A stretch of DNA of 57,920 nucleotides from Mycobacterium szulgai (GTDB lineage: Bacteria > Actinomycetota > Actinomycetes > Mycobacteriales > Mycobacteriaceae): positions 1-57,920 of the forward strand of contig NZ_LQPW01000136.1 in NCBI RefSeq assembly GCF_002116635.1, read 5' to 3'. Shown here one piece after another: positions 43,102 through 50,751 of the stretch; the first letter of the stretch is position 1, and each line of letters starts with the position of its first letter. Position numbers and translations under genes: made by a program. The notes under the pieces were generated by a model. The model had not been told where the DNA came from and searched no databases. It was given only the letters and a program-made list of their open reading frames with translations.

Positions 43102-43711
43102 CCCTGAACTCCTCGGCTAGATAGCCGTCGACGAAGTCGTGCAGCGCCGGTCCCAGGGTCGACACGGTCGATCCGTGCAGCTTGGCGAGCAGGATCAGGC
43201 CCTGGTAATGCGCGAATAGGGCGTGGGCCAGCTGGTCGGGGTCGACCCCGTCGCGCAGCATGTGTTGCTCGGCGGCTTGCCGGCAAACCTTGGCCAGCTG
43301 CCCTTCCAGCGTGGCAAGCCGCGCCGCGAGGTGGATGCGCACTGCTTCGTCAGTGGTTGACAGCTCAGCGGCCAAGTTGCCGAATGGGCAGCCCACAAAG
43401 CGTCCGAACTGCACGTGCAGGGCGGTCTGTATCGCCGCGATCGCGTCCGGGACCGCCGCGAGCCGGTCTGCGGGCGTGGCGGGGGTGACCCCCACCTGGC
43501 CGGCCAGCTGCGTTTGAAACACCTCTAGATGCAGGTCGATGACCGCTTTTGCGAGGTCGGCCTTAGAGGCGAAGTAGTGGTAGAAGCTGCCCTTGCGGAC
43601 GTCGGCCGCCGCACACAGTTCCTCCACGCCCACGTCGTGGTAGCTGCGTTCGAGGAACAGTCGCGCCGCGGTCGACACGATGCGATCCCGAGCAGTGGAG
43701 GTCCGAGGCAC
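43091..43711 (-). CDS. TetR-family transcriptional regulator
   Basis: A 206-residue repressor. The N-terminal helix-turn-helix (RDRIVSTAARLFLERSYHDVGVEELCAAADVRKGSFYHYFASKADL) is classic TetR. The C-terminal ligand domain resembles the TetR_C group (CPFGNLAAELSTTDEAVR). It is divergent from the haloalkane dehalogenase gene, and a near-palindromic operator lies in the gap at 43732-43747. Autoregulation and repression of the dehalogenase operon are inferred. The inducer is unknown, perhaps a dehalogenase substrate. Confidence 0.95.
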   Translation of the reverse strand: MPRTSTARDRIVSTAARLFLERSYHDVGVEELCAAADVRKGSFYHYFASKADLAKAVIDLHLEVFQTQLAGQVGVTPATPADRLAAVPDAIAAIQTALHVQFGRFVGCPFGNLAAELSTTDEAVRIHLAARLATLEGQLAKVCRQAAEQHMLRDGVDPDQLAHALFAHYQGLILLAKLHGSTVSTLGPALHDFVDGYLAEEFRAKA

Positions 43712-43731
43712 TGGCGCAGCCTATCTAATAG

Positions 43732-43760
43732 TTGACTGGTCGGTCAAAGCTCCGTTACGT
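43732..43760 (+). promoter_or_regulatory. Promoter and TetR operator for the dehalogenase operon
   Basis: The 16-bp imperfect palindrome TTGACTGGTCGGTCAA (43732-43747) has outer arms TTGAC/GTCAA that pair exactly. Its left arm doubles as a -35 box TTGACT, with TTACGT (43755-43760) as -10 at a 17-bp spacer. A bound repressor would cover the -35. It lies 20 bp from the tetR start, as expected for dual control. Confidence 0.75.
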
Positions 43761-43802
43761 TGTGCAGCATCGTCGGCGCCGAGTGAATTGGAGATGGCAG
43801 CA

Positions 43803-44702
43803 ATGAGTTCCACGGCCCAGGAGGTCTTCCGCACCCCCGATTCGCGTTTCGAGCAGCTTGCGGGATACGACTTCGCGCCGCACTACCTCGAGGTGGATGG
43901 GTTGCGGATGCACTACCTGGACGAAGGCCCGCGCGACGGATCGCCGGTGGTGTGTTTCCACGGCGAGCCGACGTGGGCTTACCTCTACCGCAAGATGCTG
44001 GCGCCGCTGGTGGAGGCCGGGCACCGCGTCATCGTTCCCGACTACGCCGGGTTCGGCCGCTCTGACAAACCCACGGACCGCCGCTGGTACACCTACGACC
44101 GGCACAGCGAAATCGTCGCCAAGGTGCTGGGATCACTCGAATTGCATGACGCGGCCGTTGTCGTGCAGGACTGGGGTGGCCCCATCGGGTTGCGCTGGGC
44201 GATGGAAAACGCCGATCGTGTTGAGGCGCTGATGATTTTGAATACCGGGATCTTCACCGGGCGGGTGTCGAAGGGGTTTATGGCTTGGCGTGACTTCGCC
44301 GAAAAGAACCCCGATCTACCCGTCGGCTTGGTTATCCAGAGCGCCACGACAACCCAGCTTTCCGACGAAGTCTTAGCGGCCTACGAAGCGCCATTTCCCA
44401 CCACCGAGTCAAAGGCGGGTGCCGCACAATTTCCATTGCTGGTACCGATCAGTGAGGACTCCCCCGGCGTCACCGAAATGCTGGCCGTCTCCGACGCGCT
44501 GTCGCGGTGGAACAAGCCGGCTCTGATTGCGTTCTCCGACACCGACCCTGTCTTTCCCTACCCGAAGTCGGGACAAAACTTCTGCGATTTGATTCCGTCT
44601 GCGGGCGAGCAGGTAAAGATTGAGGGCGCGGCGCACTTCGTGCAGGAGGACCGCGGCGAACAACTTGCCGCAGAACTGCTTTCGCTACTGGCGAAGGTCT
44701 AG
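43803..44702 (+). CDS. Haloalkane dehalogenase (subfamily HLD-I type)
   Basis: A 299-residue alpha/beta hydrolase. HGEPTWAYLYR contains the oxyanion residue. The nucleophile is Asp123 with halide-binding Trp124 in VVQDWGGPIG. The acid residue is Asp in FSDTDPVFP and the His is in GAAHFVQED. The N-terminus (VFRTPDSRFEQLAGYDFAPHYLEVDG) closely follows DhlA-like enzymes including M. tuberculosis Rv2296. It hydrolyses carbon-halogen bonds, though natural substrates may differ. ATG 43803 has GGAG at a 9-nt spacing; ATG 43794 is too close. TetR control is inferred from the operator. Confidence 0.92.
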   Translation: MSSTAQEVFRTPDSRFEQLAGYDFAPHYLEVDGLRMHYLDEGPRDGSPVVCFHGEPTWAYLYRKMLAPLVEAGHRVIVPDYAGFGRSDKPTDRRWYTYDRHSEIVAKVLGSLELHDAAVVVQDWGGPIGLRWAMENADRVEALMILNTGIFTGRVSKGFMAWRDFAEKNPDLPVGLVIQSATTTQLSDEVLAAYEAPFPTTESKAGAAQFPLLVPISEDSPGVTEMLAVSDALSRWNKPALIAFSDTDPVFPYPKSGQNFCDLIPSAGEQVKIEGAAHFVQEDRGEQLAAELLSLLAKV

Positions 44703-44711
44703 CCCGGGCCG

Positions 44712-46073
44712 ATGAGCCGCGACGGTGCCCTGGCAGGGTACTGGCCGAGTCCGTGGCCTGGTGAGGACGGCGGCCCACGCCGCGCTCAGGCGCCCTGCGG
44801 TAAGCCGGGACTCGGCATCGCCGATAGCGAGCGTCTGGAAGTGGTAAGTCGTGACGCCTTTGCGGTCACGATGGTGGTACTGCGCGATCCCGGCGAGGTG
44901 TACGTGCTGCGGCACACACTGGGGCCGCGGATGGGCAGTCCGTCAACCGGATGGGTCGAGCGCATTGACCCCGACTCGCTGCGGCCACTGCAGCGTTCAC
45001 CGGACCTGGCCGCCGGGCCGTTCTGGCCGGGTGGGCTCGCGGCGCACGCCAACGGATCGCTATATACGGTCTTCGGCTGCTGGTGTCATCGCTTGGGCCC
45101 GGACTGCTCGGTGATCGCCCGGCGCGAGTTACCCCAGCCGCGGCCCTACAACTCTTTCGTCATCCTCGCCGACGGGACCATCGCCACAAAGGATTTCGAC
45201 CGGAGGGGCGATTCCCGCCGGGCGCGACTGTTGCTGCTGGAACCCGAACGGCTGCAACCGCGTTGCGCCGAGATTGAACTCCCCGAGCGGACGATCGCAC
45301 GGCTGTCCAGTGACGGCCACGCGATCTACGTCGTCGGTGTTACCGCGGTGTACCGCTACCTCTGGGATCCCGCGGCGCAGCGACTCGAGCGCGACGACGG
45401 TTGGATGCTGCGCTACGGCGGCAGGGCTGACCAGAGCTACGGTTGGGATCCGGTCGTCGACGGCGGGCACCTGTGGTTCCTCACCAACGGCGAACACACC
45501 TACACCCACTCGATGCTCGACGCCGGCGTCGCGCCGGGCGCCAATCAGCTGGTTCGCGTATCGCTAACGGACGCAATCGATTACCAGTTCACCGAGGTGT
45601 GCGGCGCGGCGCGTGGCGCGGTGACCAATCCGCCGCTCTACGACCCGTCGCGCCGCATCGCGTTGGGATACGACTCGGCCAACGGCGTCCTATCCGCCTG
45701 GCGCCTCGGCGACGAGGGTCTGCAACCGTTGTGGCAGCGCCGGCTTGCCACGGCCAGCCACATGCTGCGTTTCCCCGACACCGGCGAGGTCGTGATCAAC
45801 GACTTTCACACCGTGCTGCCCCGGCTGCGCGACCCGCGCCTGCGCCGCCTGGCCATGCAGGCCGGGCCACTATTGAGCAACCGGCGCCTGCGTGCGGCGG
45901 GCGCCCGGCGCAGTGCGGACCATGTCGTGGTGCTCGATATCGAAACCGGGCGCGAACGCGCCCGTGCCAAGGTGCCGAGCCTATTTCAGGGCGTGGTTTT
46001 CCCCGCGGTGGGATGGGGTCGCGATGTGTACTATCCGACGCTGTCCAACCTCGCGCGCGTCAGCGTGATCTGA
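44712..46073 (+). CDS. Conserved hypothetical protein, probable beta-propeller
   Basis: A 453-residue protein starting 9 bp after the dehalogenase gene, so probably in the same operon. It contains repeated strands of the type VYVLRHTLGP, LYTVFGCWC, IYVVGVTAVYRYLWDP, LWFLTNGEHTY and DVYYPTLSNLARVSV, spaced as in WD/TolB-like propellers. No signal peptide or known catalytic motif is evident. I do not recognise a family. Its job may relate to the dehalogenase substrate or sensing, which is speculative. Confidence 0.75.
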   Translation: MSRDGALAGYWPSPWPGEDGGPRRAQAPCGKPGLGIADSERLEVVSRDAFAVTMVVLRDPGEVYVLRHTLGPRMGSPSTGWVERIDPDSLRPLQRSPDLAAGPFWPGGLAAHANGSLYTVFGCWCHRLGPDCSVIARRELPQPRPYNSFVILADGTIATKDFDRRGDSRRARLLLLEPERLQPRCAEIELPERTIARLSSDGHAIYVVGVTAVYRYLWDPAAQRLERDDGWMLRYGGRADQSYGWDPVVDGGHLWFLTNGEHTYTHSMLDAGVAPGANQLVRVSLTDAIDYQFTEVCGAARGAVTNPPLYDPSRRIALGYDSANGVLSAWRLGDEGLQPLWQRRLATASHMLRFPDTGEVVINDFHTVLPRLRDPRLRRLAMQAGPLLSNRRLRAAGARRSADHVVVLDIETGRERARAKVPSLFQGVVFPAVGWGRDVYYPTLSNLARVSVI

Positions 46074-46267
46074 TTGGCATGTGCGCCCCATCCTCCGTTC
46101 GGAGGAGAGCGGTTCCACCTTTTAGCCTGCCAACCGCCGGATCCCATTCAGGCGTAAACGATCTACATTCGCGCATGGAGTACGGGCCGTCGCCGGTAAA
46201 ACACTGGCGGGCGGTCGATAGTGTGCTCTGAACGACGCAGCCGACCCCGCCGCAGGTTAGGTGAACG

Positions 46268-47455
46268 ATGAGAAGCACAGATGTCGAGCAGGTCTTGCGT
46301 AAACAGCGGTTGCGGTCGTTGCAGGCCGGGGCTTTGATGCGGGTCGGCGTCTTCTGCATCATGCTGCTGGCGATGCTGCTCGACACCAACTCGACCCGAT
46401 GGCCCGGGCAGATCACGCTGCTCAGCGCCTATGCGGCAGTGACAGTTTGCGCGCTGATCCTGGCTTTCACCGCGAAACGTCCGCCCGTTACCGGGGAGAA
46501 GTTGATATTGCTTTTCGCGTTGATCGACGTCGGCGCAGTGTTCGGCTTCAAGCTGCTGTCGCCGGGCGGATACATCCCGCTGCTGGTGATGGCGCTGCTG
46601 CCGCGGATGGTGGCGGTCGAGTTGTCGCTGCGACTGGTGGCGACCGTGCTGGCGTTCAGTATCGCCGTGTTCGCCGCGTCGGTGATTCAAGACCCTGTGA
46701 TCGCGCCGCGACTGGGCCCGGCGGCCATCGCGCTGATCGTGTTAATGTACGGATTCGTCTGCAGCACAGCGTTATTGGTGGTGTTCTTCCGGCGCCGCCA
46801 TGTCGACGAGATGGCCCAGCTGACGACCTCCCGCGAAGCGTTGCTCGCCGAGACGATGACCGCCTCGGAGCTCGAGCGCCGGCAGATCTCCGAAGCCATC
46901 CATGACGGACCGCTGCAGGACGTACTGGCCGCCCGTCGCGACATCGCCGACTTCATGAAGGTGTCCCCGGATGCGCCGTTGCAGGATGCCCTGGCCAGCC
47001 TGCATGACGCGTCACGGCTACTGCGTGAGGCGACCTTTGAACTACATCCGGCCGTACTCGACCAGGTCGGCTTGGCCGCCGGGGTGGAAAAGCTGGTTTC
47101 GGTGACGGCGGCCCGCTCCGGCATCTCCATCGCCGCTGACGTCGATTACCCCGCCGCGAACGCGATCGACCCCATCGTGTTCGGCGTGATTCGCGAGTTG
47201 TTGTCCAACGTAGCCCGGCATTCGCGGGCCAGGACGGCCTCGGTGACACTCAAAGTCATTGACGGCGTGGCTCATATCGACGTGGCAGACGACGGGATCG
47301 GGATATCGGGCGAGGTTGCGACACGCCGTCTCGCCCAGGGACATATCGGCCTGGCGTCGCACCGGGCGCGGGTGGAAGCCGCCGGCGGCACGCTGACCAT
47401 CGTCGATGAACCGGTCGGGACACACGTCCGCATCTCATTGCCGCTGCGCTACTGA
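46268..47455 (+). CDS. Two-component sensor histidine kinase, NarX/HisKA_3 type
   Basis: A 395-residue membrane kinase. About five or six helices lie within residues 20-175 without a large external loop. A linker follows, then HisKA_3 with phospho-accepting His212 in ERRQISEAIHDGPLQDVL. The HATPase_c domain carries ELLSNVARHSRA (N box), VADDGIG (G1) and GHIGLASHRARVEAAGG. A NarL-type response regulator lies 1.3 kb downstream on the other strand; a PPE gene separates them. The pair resembles M. tuberculosis Rv0845/NarL in type. The signal is unknown. Confidence 0.93.
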   Translation: MRSTDVEQVLRKQRLRSLQAGALMRVGVFCIMLLAMLLDTNSTRWPGQITLLSAYAAVTVCALILAFTAKRPPVTGEKLILLFALIDVGAVFGFKLLSPGGYIPLLVMALLPRMVAVELSLRLVATVLAFSIAVFAASVIQDPVIAPRLGPAAIALIVLMYGFVCSTALLVVFFRRRHVDEMAQLTTSREALLAETMTASELERRQISEAIHDGPLQDVLAARRDIADFMKVSPDAPLQDALASLHDASRLLREATFELHPAVLDQVGLAAGVEKLVSVTAARSGISIAADVDYPAANAIDPIVFGVIRELLSNVARHSRARTASVTLKVIDGVAHIDVADDGIGISGEVATRRLAQGHIGLASHRARVEAAGGTLTIVDEPVGTHVRISLPLRY

Positions 47456-47640
47456 GCGCAACCGGCCCGGCCGAATTGGGGACCCAGGCTCCATCGATTG
47501 GGGGGCAGCCGGTCATCCGCTGTCTAGCCGGTCGACCGATAGGAACCGCTGCAGCAGCGCGTCACGGTAGATGCGTGGGCTCCATCACAACGCGGTGAAT
47601 CCGTACCCACAGCGTCGGCCCGTTCCGAGGGGAGTTTGCC

Positions 47641-48744
47641 GTGTCCCTGAATTTCGCAGCACTACCACCGGAAGTCAACTCGGGCCGAATGTATTTCGGC
47701 CCCGGGTCGGCGTCGCTGCGGGTGGCTGCCGCGGCATGGAAGGACTTGGCCGCCGGATTGCGTTCGGTGGCCGCCTCGTACAACTCGGTGATCTCGGGTC
47801 TGACCGCAGGACCGTGGTTGGGTGCCGCATCGATATCCATGGCGGCCGCGGCCGGCGCCCACGCGGCGTGGATCAGCGCCACCGCAAGCCAGGCGGCGCA
47901 GGCACACGCCCAGGCCGGCGCTGCCGCCGACGCATATGAGGCGGCATTCGCGGCGACGGTGCCCCCGGCGGCGATTGCGGCCAACCGTGCCCAGCTGATG
48001 TCGCTGATCGCCACCAATTTCATCGGTCAAAACAGTTCAGCGATTGCGGCCACCGATGCCCTGTACGTCGAGATGTGGGCCCAGGATGTCGCTGCCATGT
48101 GCGGCTATGCCAGCGCATCGGCGGCCGCGACGACGCTGACACCGTTCACCGCTCCCCCGCCGATCAGCCGCGTGACCGGGCCGGCTGCCCACAGTGCCGC
48201 GGCCGTGGCCGCCGGCCAGCGCGGCATCGCCGCGCTACCGCATACGCTGCGGGGGCTGGCGTCATCGCTGCCTGAGCATCCGGTGTATGACCTGATGAAT
48301 TTCGTCTCCGACTTCGCCACCATCATGGCCTTGCCGACGTCGATTACCAGTGCCTGTGTGGGGACCATCAATTCGCTGGTTTCGTTGGCCGGCGGCACCG
48401 CTGCCGCCGGGGCGGAGGCGGCGGAATCGGTGGCCGGCGCCGGGCTCGGCGCGATCGGTTTGGCGGGCCTGAGCGCGCCCGCTGCGGTCTCGGCGGGCGT
48501 GGGTCGCGCCGTCACTGTGGGCGCATTGTCCGTCCCGCCGGGCTGGGCCGCGGCCGCCGCGCCGACGGTGCCTGCCACGGCGTTGCCCGCTGCCCATGTG
48601 GGTGCCGGGCCGGCGGTGCTGGCAGGGCAGCCGGGAGTCCCCGGGATGCCGATGCCGGCGACTTGGGCGCGGACCGGCGGCAGCACCGCGCCGCGTTACG
48701 GGCTGCGTTTCACCGTGATGTCGCGGCCGTTTGCCGCTGGTTGA
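47641..48744 (+). CDS. PPE family protein, SVP subgroup, 367 aa
   Basis: The PPE domain (MSLNFAALPPEVNSGRMYFGP, AGPWLGAASIS, EMWAQDVAAMCGYASA) is followed by an Ala/Gly-rich part. Near residue 300, VGALSVPPGWAAA is the SVP motif. The end is SRPFAAG. The start is GTG 47641 with GAGGGGAG at about 47627-47634. No PE partner is next to it. It sits between a sensor kinase and its probable response regulator, so it may be an insertion into an older two-component locus. Confidence 0.93.
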   Translation: MSLNFAALPPEVNSGRMYFGPGSASLRVAAAAWKDLAAGLRSVAASYNSVISGLTAGPWLGAASISMAAAAGAHAAWISATASQAAQAHAQAGAAADAYEAAFAATVPPAAIAANRAQLMSLIATNFIGQNSSAIAATDALYVEMWAQDVAAMCGYASASAAATTLTPFTAPPPISRVTGPAAHSAAAVAAGQRGIAALPHTLRGLASSLPEHPVYDLMNFVSDFATIMALPTSITSACVGTINSLVSLAGGTAAAGAEAAESVAGAGLGAIGLAGLSAPAAVSAGVGRAVTVGALSVPPGWAAAAAPTVPATALPAAHVGAGPAVLAGQPGVPGMPMPATWARTGGSTAPRYGLRFTVMSRPFAAG

Positions 48745-48780
48745 GGCGGGATCATCGGGCGAAAGTCGTTGCCGGACAGA

Positions 48781-49428
48781 TTATTCCAGCAACCGGCGGC
48801 GCATCGCCTCGGCTACGGCGGCGCCGCGGTCGGAGACACCGAGCTTTTCATACAGGCTCTGCACATGCGTCTTCACGGTGCTGGGAGCCAAGTGAAGTCG
48901 GGACGCGATCTGTGGGACCGACAGCCCGTCGGCCATCATCGCCACCACCTGTGCCTCCCGCTCGGTCAACAGCGTCTTCTCTCCCCCGGCCCGCCGTTTG
49001 ACCTCACCGGCCAACCCGCCGGCGACGCCAGTGGGCAGATACGTGTTGCCCTTCGCGCAGATGACGACCGCATTGACGATCTCGTCACTGTCGGATTCCT
49101 TGGTCAGATAACCCGAGGCCCCTTCGGCGAGCGCCTTGTACACGATCGAGCTGTCGTCGAAGGCGCTCAGCAGCACCACGTATGTGGGCAACCCGTCGCG
49201 GGTTATCGCGTGCGTGACGGCCAGGCCGTCCAACTCGGGCATTTTGTAGTCGAGAAGGGCTACCGCAGGCCGGAATTGCCGGACGGCCGCCAGCGCCGCG
49301 CGGCCGTCGGCCACCTCGGCGACGACGTCCACCCGCCCGCTGGACTTCAGGGCGCGCACCACACCTTGGCGTGTCACCGGGTGGTCGTCGGCGACGACTA
49401 CTGTCACTCGCTCACCGGGGTGGGCCAT
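48781..49428 (-). CDS. NarL/FixJ-family response regulator
   Basis: A 215-residue regulator. The receiver domain has acidic pocket residues Asp14-Asp15, phospho-acceptor Asp60 in ALLDYKMPELDG, Ser in LLSAFDD and Lys in LTKES. The C-terminal LuxR-type HTH is LTEREAQVVAMMADGLSVPQIASRLHLAPSTVKTHVQ. It strongly resembles mycobacterial NarL. ATG 49428 (MAHPGER) has GGAG at the right distance. It is presumably phosphorylated by the kinase at 46268. The two genes are convergent around a PPE gene, not co-transcribed. Confidence 0.94.
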   Translation of the reverse strand: MAHPGERVTVVVADDHPVTRQGVVRALKSSGRVDVVAEVADGRAALAAVRQFRPAVALLDYKMPELDGLAVTHAITRDGLPTYVVLLSAFDDSSIVYKALAEGASGYLTKESDSDEIVNAVVICAKGNTYLPTGVAGGLAGEVKRRAGGEKTLLTEREAQVVAMMADGLSVPQIASRLHLAPSTVKTHVQSLYEKLGVSDRGAAVAEAMRRRLLE

Positions 49429-49682
49429 GGGCAGCTCCAAGCGCTCTCAGCAAAGCTCTGGACCCGGCCGACGGGCGGGCGGGTGGCCCTCATTGTAAGG
49501 TCACCGAGGCTTTGCGGATCGGCGACGGACCGGCGGCCGAGCCTTCTCCCCCAATTGGTGGAGGAAACTTCATCCCCCGAATCGGGCATCGGCCCGAGGG
49601 ACTAGCCGTGGGCACTGCCCGAGAATCGTTAGTAAGTCAAACAATGGCGGCAACCTAAATCGACGACGATAGGGGAATCGAC

Positions 49683-50012
49683 ATGAAGAACAACGGCGCA
49701 GCGATGAGCAGCTACCCGAACAAGACGGACAAGCTGGGCTTGCACCCTCGGTCCTGGTTCACCGCCACACTGTTCGTGGTGGCGCTGATGGTCGTTGGTG
49801 GAGCGCTTGCCCTGGCTGCCCCCGCACAAGCCCGGGCCGACGCCTGCGCCAGTGTGAGCGGCCGCCATGTTTCAGCCGGTGGTTGTTCAGATGTCGCCGG
49901 CACGGTCGAGCAGTACACAAACCCGCCGGCCGGCTACCCGCCGGCTCCCGCCGGCGACGCCTACGCATGCGCCAGCGTCGGTCGGCATATCGACGTCAGT
50001 GGTTGTGTCTAA
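49683..50012 (+). CDS. Small secreted Cys-rich protein with duplicated motif, 109 aa
   Basis: A signal peptide (hydrophobic residues about 27-46, cleavage near AQARA-DA) precedes a mature part of about 57 residues. That part contains two copies of a motif, DACASVSGRHVSAGGC and YACASVGRHIDVSGC, joined by a Pro-rich linker. The paired Cys suggests one disulfide per copy. GGGGAA precedes ATG 49683. I do not recognise the family. It is likely secreted. Confidence 0.78.
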   Translation: MKNNGAAMSSYPNKTDKLGLHPRSWFTATLFVVALMVVGGALALAAPAQARADACASVSGRHVSAGGCSDVAGTVEQYTNPPAGYPPAPAGDAYACASVGRHIDVSGCV

Positions 50013-50044
50013 GGGTTCGCGTTAACCCTAGAAATACCAAGCCA

Positions 50045-50413
50045 TTACAAGGTCGCGACTACCAGTAGCTTGGACTGATCGCGCGGATCGACGCGCACCG
50101 GCACCTCGGCGCCAACCCTGATGTGGGGTGCTGTCGAAAGCTCGAGTGCTACACGCCGCGAGGCTTGGTACGGCTCGTGTTCGGGCAAGCGCACCTCCAG
50201 CTGCAGTTCGTGCCAGCAGCCCAGTGTGGTGGTCGCGACGTTCTCCCGGATGCCGACGATCGTCGCGACACCGGCCACACCCTCGCGCATCAGCCGTTCC
50301 CGCTCGGCGTTGAGCGCGGTGAGTTCGGCGAAGCTGTCCATCGCCCGCCGCTTGTCGGACGAAGTGACCCGCTGGCCCGCACTGGCTTTCCTCGCTCGCT
50401 CGAACCAGCCCAC
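50045..50413 (-). CDS. Conserved hypothetical protein, 122 aa
   Basis: An N-terminal helical, charged part (SSDKRRAMDSFAELTALNAERERLMREG) leads into a beta-rich domain (GVATIVGIRENVATTTLGCWHELQLEVRLP through IRVGAEVPVRVDPRDQSKLLV). That domain has the look of a small OB/DUF3592-like barrel. No signal or membrane segment. The start is GTG 50413. It diverges from the EF-Tu-domain-like gene at 50470. Function not recognised. Confidence 0.75.
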   Translation of the reverse strand: MGWFERARKASAGQRVTSSDKRRAMDSFAELTALNAERERLMREGVAGVATIVGIRENVATTTLGCWHELQLEVRLPEHEPYQASRRVALELSTAPHIRVGAEVPVRVDPRDQSKLLVVATL

Positions 50414-50469
50414 GTGCGTCAGCGTAGTTTGGAGTTTCGCACTTGTCGCAGGACCAGTAGCGTTGCTGC

Positions 50470-50739
50470 ATGTTTCGCATGACGGTCGAAGATGTGTTCG
50501 TCATCCGCAACCGCGGAGCGGTGGCCACCGGCCGGGTGGAGTACGGCGAACTGCGCGTCGGTGACGAGGTTCGAATCAACGACGGGCCGAACATCCGGGT
50601 GGACGCCATCGAGGCTTTCCGCAAGAAACTGGACACCGCGACCGTCGGCGACAACGTCGGCCTGCTCTTCAAGAAACTCGGCAGCAGTGATATTGCTGCC
50701 GGGGACGTGATTTCTGCTGCGGGCGTCTTTCTGGCCTAG
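50470..50739 (+). CDS. Stand-alone EF-Tu domain-2-like protein, 89 aa
   Basis: The sequence MTVEDVFVIRNRGAVATGRVEYGELRVGDEV, later VDAIEAFRKKLDTATVGDNVGLLFKKL, matches the beta-barrel domain 2 of translational GTPases (VFxIxGRGTVVTGRVExGxxxVGDEV). There is no GTPase domain. Such single-domain proteins occur in actinobacteria; their role is not established. ATG 50470. It ends 12 bp before the CycA-type permease gene, so co-transcription is likely. Confidence 0.85.
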   Translation: MFRMTVEDVFVIRNRGAVATGRVEYGELRVGDEVRINDGPNIRVDAIEAFRKKLDTATVGDNVGLLFKKLGSSDIAAGDVISAAGVFLA

Positions 50740-50751
50740 GCGATCGAGACT

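Noticed and set aside
46091..46106. Hairpin TCCTCCG-TT-CGGAGGA after the propeller gene
   Set aside because: A 2-nt loop is too tight for a convincing terminator; it may be chance.
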